From assembly GCA_029987395.1 (NCBI GenBank), contig DALTVX010000101.1, forward strand, positions 1-7,959: a DNA stretch of 7,959 nt, written 5' to 3'. Positions 6,849-7,959 of this stretch are shown piece by piece. Made by a program: the position numbers and the translations under genes. How positions within the stretch are numbered: position 1 is the first letter of the stretch; each line of letters opens with the position of its first letter. Source of the stretch: Methanocorpusculum sp. GTDB taxonomy: Archaea; Halobacteriota; Methanomicrobia; Methanomicrobiales; Methanocorpusculaceae. The notes beneath the pieces were generated by a model. The model did no database searches. It was given only the letters and a program-made list of their open reading frames with translations, and was not told the origin of the DNA.

Positions 6849-6879
6849 GCTTCTTTTATAGAGAAGCCATCCTTTTTTT
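6849..6879 (+). terminator. Hairpin plus T7 tract downstream of mop
   Basis: GCTTCT (6849-6854) pairs with AGAAGC (6862-6867) across a 7-nt loop, and seven T residues follow at 6873-6879. Archaeal termination depends chiefly on T-tracts, so the T7 is the stronger evidence. The site lies 15 nt after the mop stop in a convergent gap. An A5 run at 6888-6892 gives a shorter T5 for the opposite strand. Confidence 0.55.
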
Positions 6880-6925
6880 AGGCGATGAAAAACAGCATGG
6901 TTTATGTTTTTACACCTATACGTGA

Positions 6926-7959
6926 TCATTCCCAAAACACATGAACAGAAGTTGCCTTGAAGGTGACCCATACGGGAGTTCCAACGTTGATTCCAAGACG
7001 CTGCATGCTTTGACGGGTGAGTGCCGCGGCCAAAATAATACCTGCGTCAACAACGATCTTTGAATACGCACCACTGTCGATGATCCCGGTCACGACCCCA
7101 GAATACGAATTTTGTGCTGATGATGTAAACGGATCTGATGAGATGATGATATCTTCTGGTCGTACGCCTACATGGACCCGCCCGGTCAACTCAGTCACTG
7201 CACGAATGATCGTCGTACCTATGGAGATCTCAACGATCCCGGACGAAGATTTCACCGCATTTCCGGTAAAAATATTTTCCATACCGGTGAAGTTTGCAAT
7301 AAAGTTTGAGACCGGATGACGCATGATCATGTCCGGCGTCCCTCCTTGAACGATCATCCCATCCCGCATCACCACCACACGATCTGCGAGAGAATAGATA
7401 TCCTCAAAATGATGGGTGATATGCAGGATCGTCATGCCTGTTTCTGTGTGGATCGCCTTGAGCTCTTCTCTGAGGCGTTCACGCGTGATCGTGTCAAGAG
7501 CGGAAAGAGGTTCATCCAAAAGAAGAACTGAAGGGCGCAAAAGAAGGGATCGGGCGATCGCGGTACGCTGCTGTTCGCCCCCCGAAAGGGTCTTTGGATG
7601 CCGGGCGAGGAGATGAGAGATGCCAAATGTCACCGCGATTTTTTCTACCTCGGCAGACCGTTCAGCTTCAGGGACCCCCCGTTCTTTAAGACCAAATCCG
7701 ATGTTTTCTGCAACGGTCATATGGGGAAAAAGCATGTAGTCCTGATAGACCATGCCGATCCCGCGTGACTCAGGCGGCGTGTTTGTGATCTCCTTTCCAT
7801 CCAACAGTATCCTGCCGCTTTTTGGATAATGGATCCCTGCGATCGTTTCGAGAAGTATGGTTTTGCCCGCACCGGTTGGGCCAAGGATGATACAATACTC
7901 CCCCTTCTTAACGATCAGATCCAGATTTTTGAAGGAAAATTCGCCGAGCTGGATCGAAA
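6926..7959 (-). CDS. wtpC: Tungstate/molybdate-type ABC transporter ATP-binding protein, N-terminus beyond window
   Basis: This is the ATPase subunit that powers oxyanion import through a membrane permease (WtpB/ModB type) and a binding protein. The frame runs off the right edge; 343 residues are visible and only a few N-terminal ones should be missing. In visible numbering: Walker A GPTGAGKT (26-33), Q-loop Gln72 in YQDYMLFPHMTV, ABC signature LSGGEQQR (124-131), Walker B VLLLDEP (144-150), D-loop SALD, and switch His182 in ITHHFED. A C-terminal extension of about 120 residues ends in a TOBE domain (about 286-343), the arrangement of WtpC, ModC and other oxyanion or CUT1-type ATPases. The specific substrate is inferred from the TOBE domain and the convergent mop gene. 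Sulfate, iron or sugar uptake is less likely. Permease and binding-protein genes would be expected upstream, outside this window. Confidence 0.88.
   Translation of the reverse strand, partial: SIQLGEFSFKNLDLIVKKGEYCIILGPTGAGKTILLETIAGIHYPKSGRILLDGKEITNTPPESRGIGMVYQDYMLFPHMTVAENIGFGLKERGVPEAERSAEVEKIAVTFGISHLLARHPKTLSGGEQQRTAIARSLLLRPSVLLLDEPLSALDTITRERLREELKAIHTETGMTILHITHHFEDIYSLADRVVVMRDGMIVQGGTPDMIMRHPVSNFIANFTGMENIFTGNAVKSSSGIVEISIGTTIIRAVTELTGRVHVGVRPEDIIISSDPFTSSAQNSYSGVVTGIIDSGAYSKIVVDAGIILAAALTRQSMQRLGINVGTPVWVTFKATSVHVFWE

Noticed and set aside
6842..6853. Small hairpin GAAG-CCCG-CTTC as the mop terminator
   Set aside because: The stem is only 4 bp and is not followed directly by a long T-tract; the alternative 6-bp hairpin next to T7 fits better.
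7802..7804. TTG as start of the minus-strand ATPase
   Set aside because: The frame continues to the window edge and includes Walker A (7859-7882), so this codon is an internal leucine.
1..7959. Search for a novel defence, mobile or CRISPR system
   Set aside because: All substantial coding space is filled by recognisable metabolic and transport genes; no repeats, recombinase genes or unknown open frames of note were seen.

Overview
The window looks like a chromosomal segment of a methanogenic euryarchaeon, most plausibly a member of the Methanomicrobiales. That placement is an inference. It rests on moderate G+C content, archaeal-type Shine-Dalgarno matches to GGAGGTGATC, tight ATGA gene overlaps, a (R)-citramalate-synthase-type enzyme close to the methanogen CimA proteins as I remember them, and a tungstate/molybdate uptake ATPase beside a stand-alone molybdenum-pterin-binding (Mop) protein.

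Positions 1-6557 hold six same-strand, tightly packed genes: cimA (its first codons lie outside the window), ilvB, ilvN, leuC, leuD and leuB. Junctions are a 29-35 nt overlap (cimA/ilvB), a 4-nt ATGA overlap (ilvN), a 28-nt gap (leuC), a 2-nt gap (leuD) and a 4-nt ATGA overlap (leuB), so this reads as one operon. Read as a pathway, CimA condenses pyruvate and acetyl-CoA to citramalate. LeuCD isomerises it through citraconate, and LeuB oxidises the product to 2-oxobutyrate. IlvBN then joins 2-oxobutyrate to pyruvate on the way to isoleucine, or two pyruvates on the way to valine and leucine. This is the threonine-independent isoleucine route. LeuCD and LeuB can also serve leucine. A dedicated isopropylmalate synthase, ilvC, ilvD and a transaminase are not in the window.

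Positions 6558-6614 form a short intergenic region with a TATA-like element and a Shine-Dalgarno motif, followed by mop (6615-6833), a one-domain TOBE protein. A 92-bp convergent intergenic region (6834-6925) carries a hairpin with a T7 tract. Positions 6926-7959 on the minus strand encode almost all of an ABC transporter ATPase with a C-terminal TOBE domain, a WtpC/ModC-type subunit whose first residues lie beyond the right edge. The right end is therefore a molybdenum/tungsten homeostasis locus, relevant to the Mo/W formylmethanofuran and formate dehydrogenases of methanogens.

I saw no tRNA, rRNA, CRISPR array, insertion sequence or other sign of recent mobility. No gene-free stretch exceeds 300 bases. 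The most useful points are enzyme-specificity details (the LeuD substrate loop, LeuB coenzyme residues and the IlvB tryptophan) and several start-site questions.
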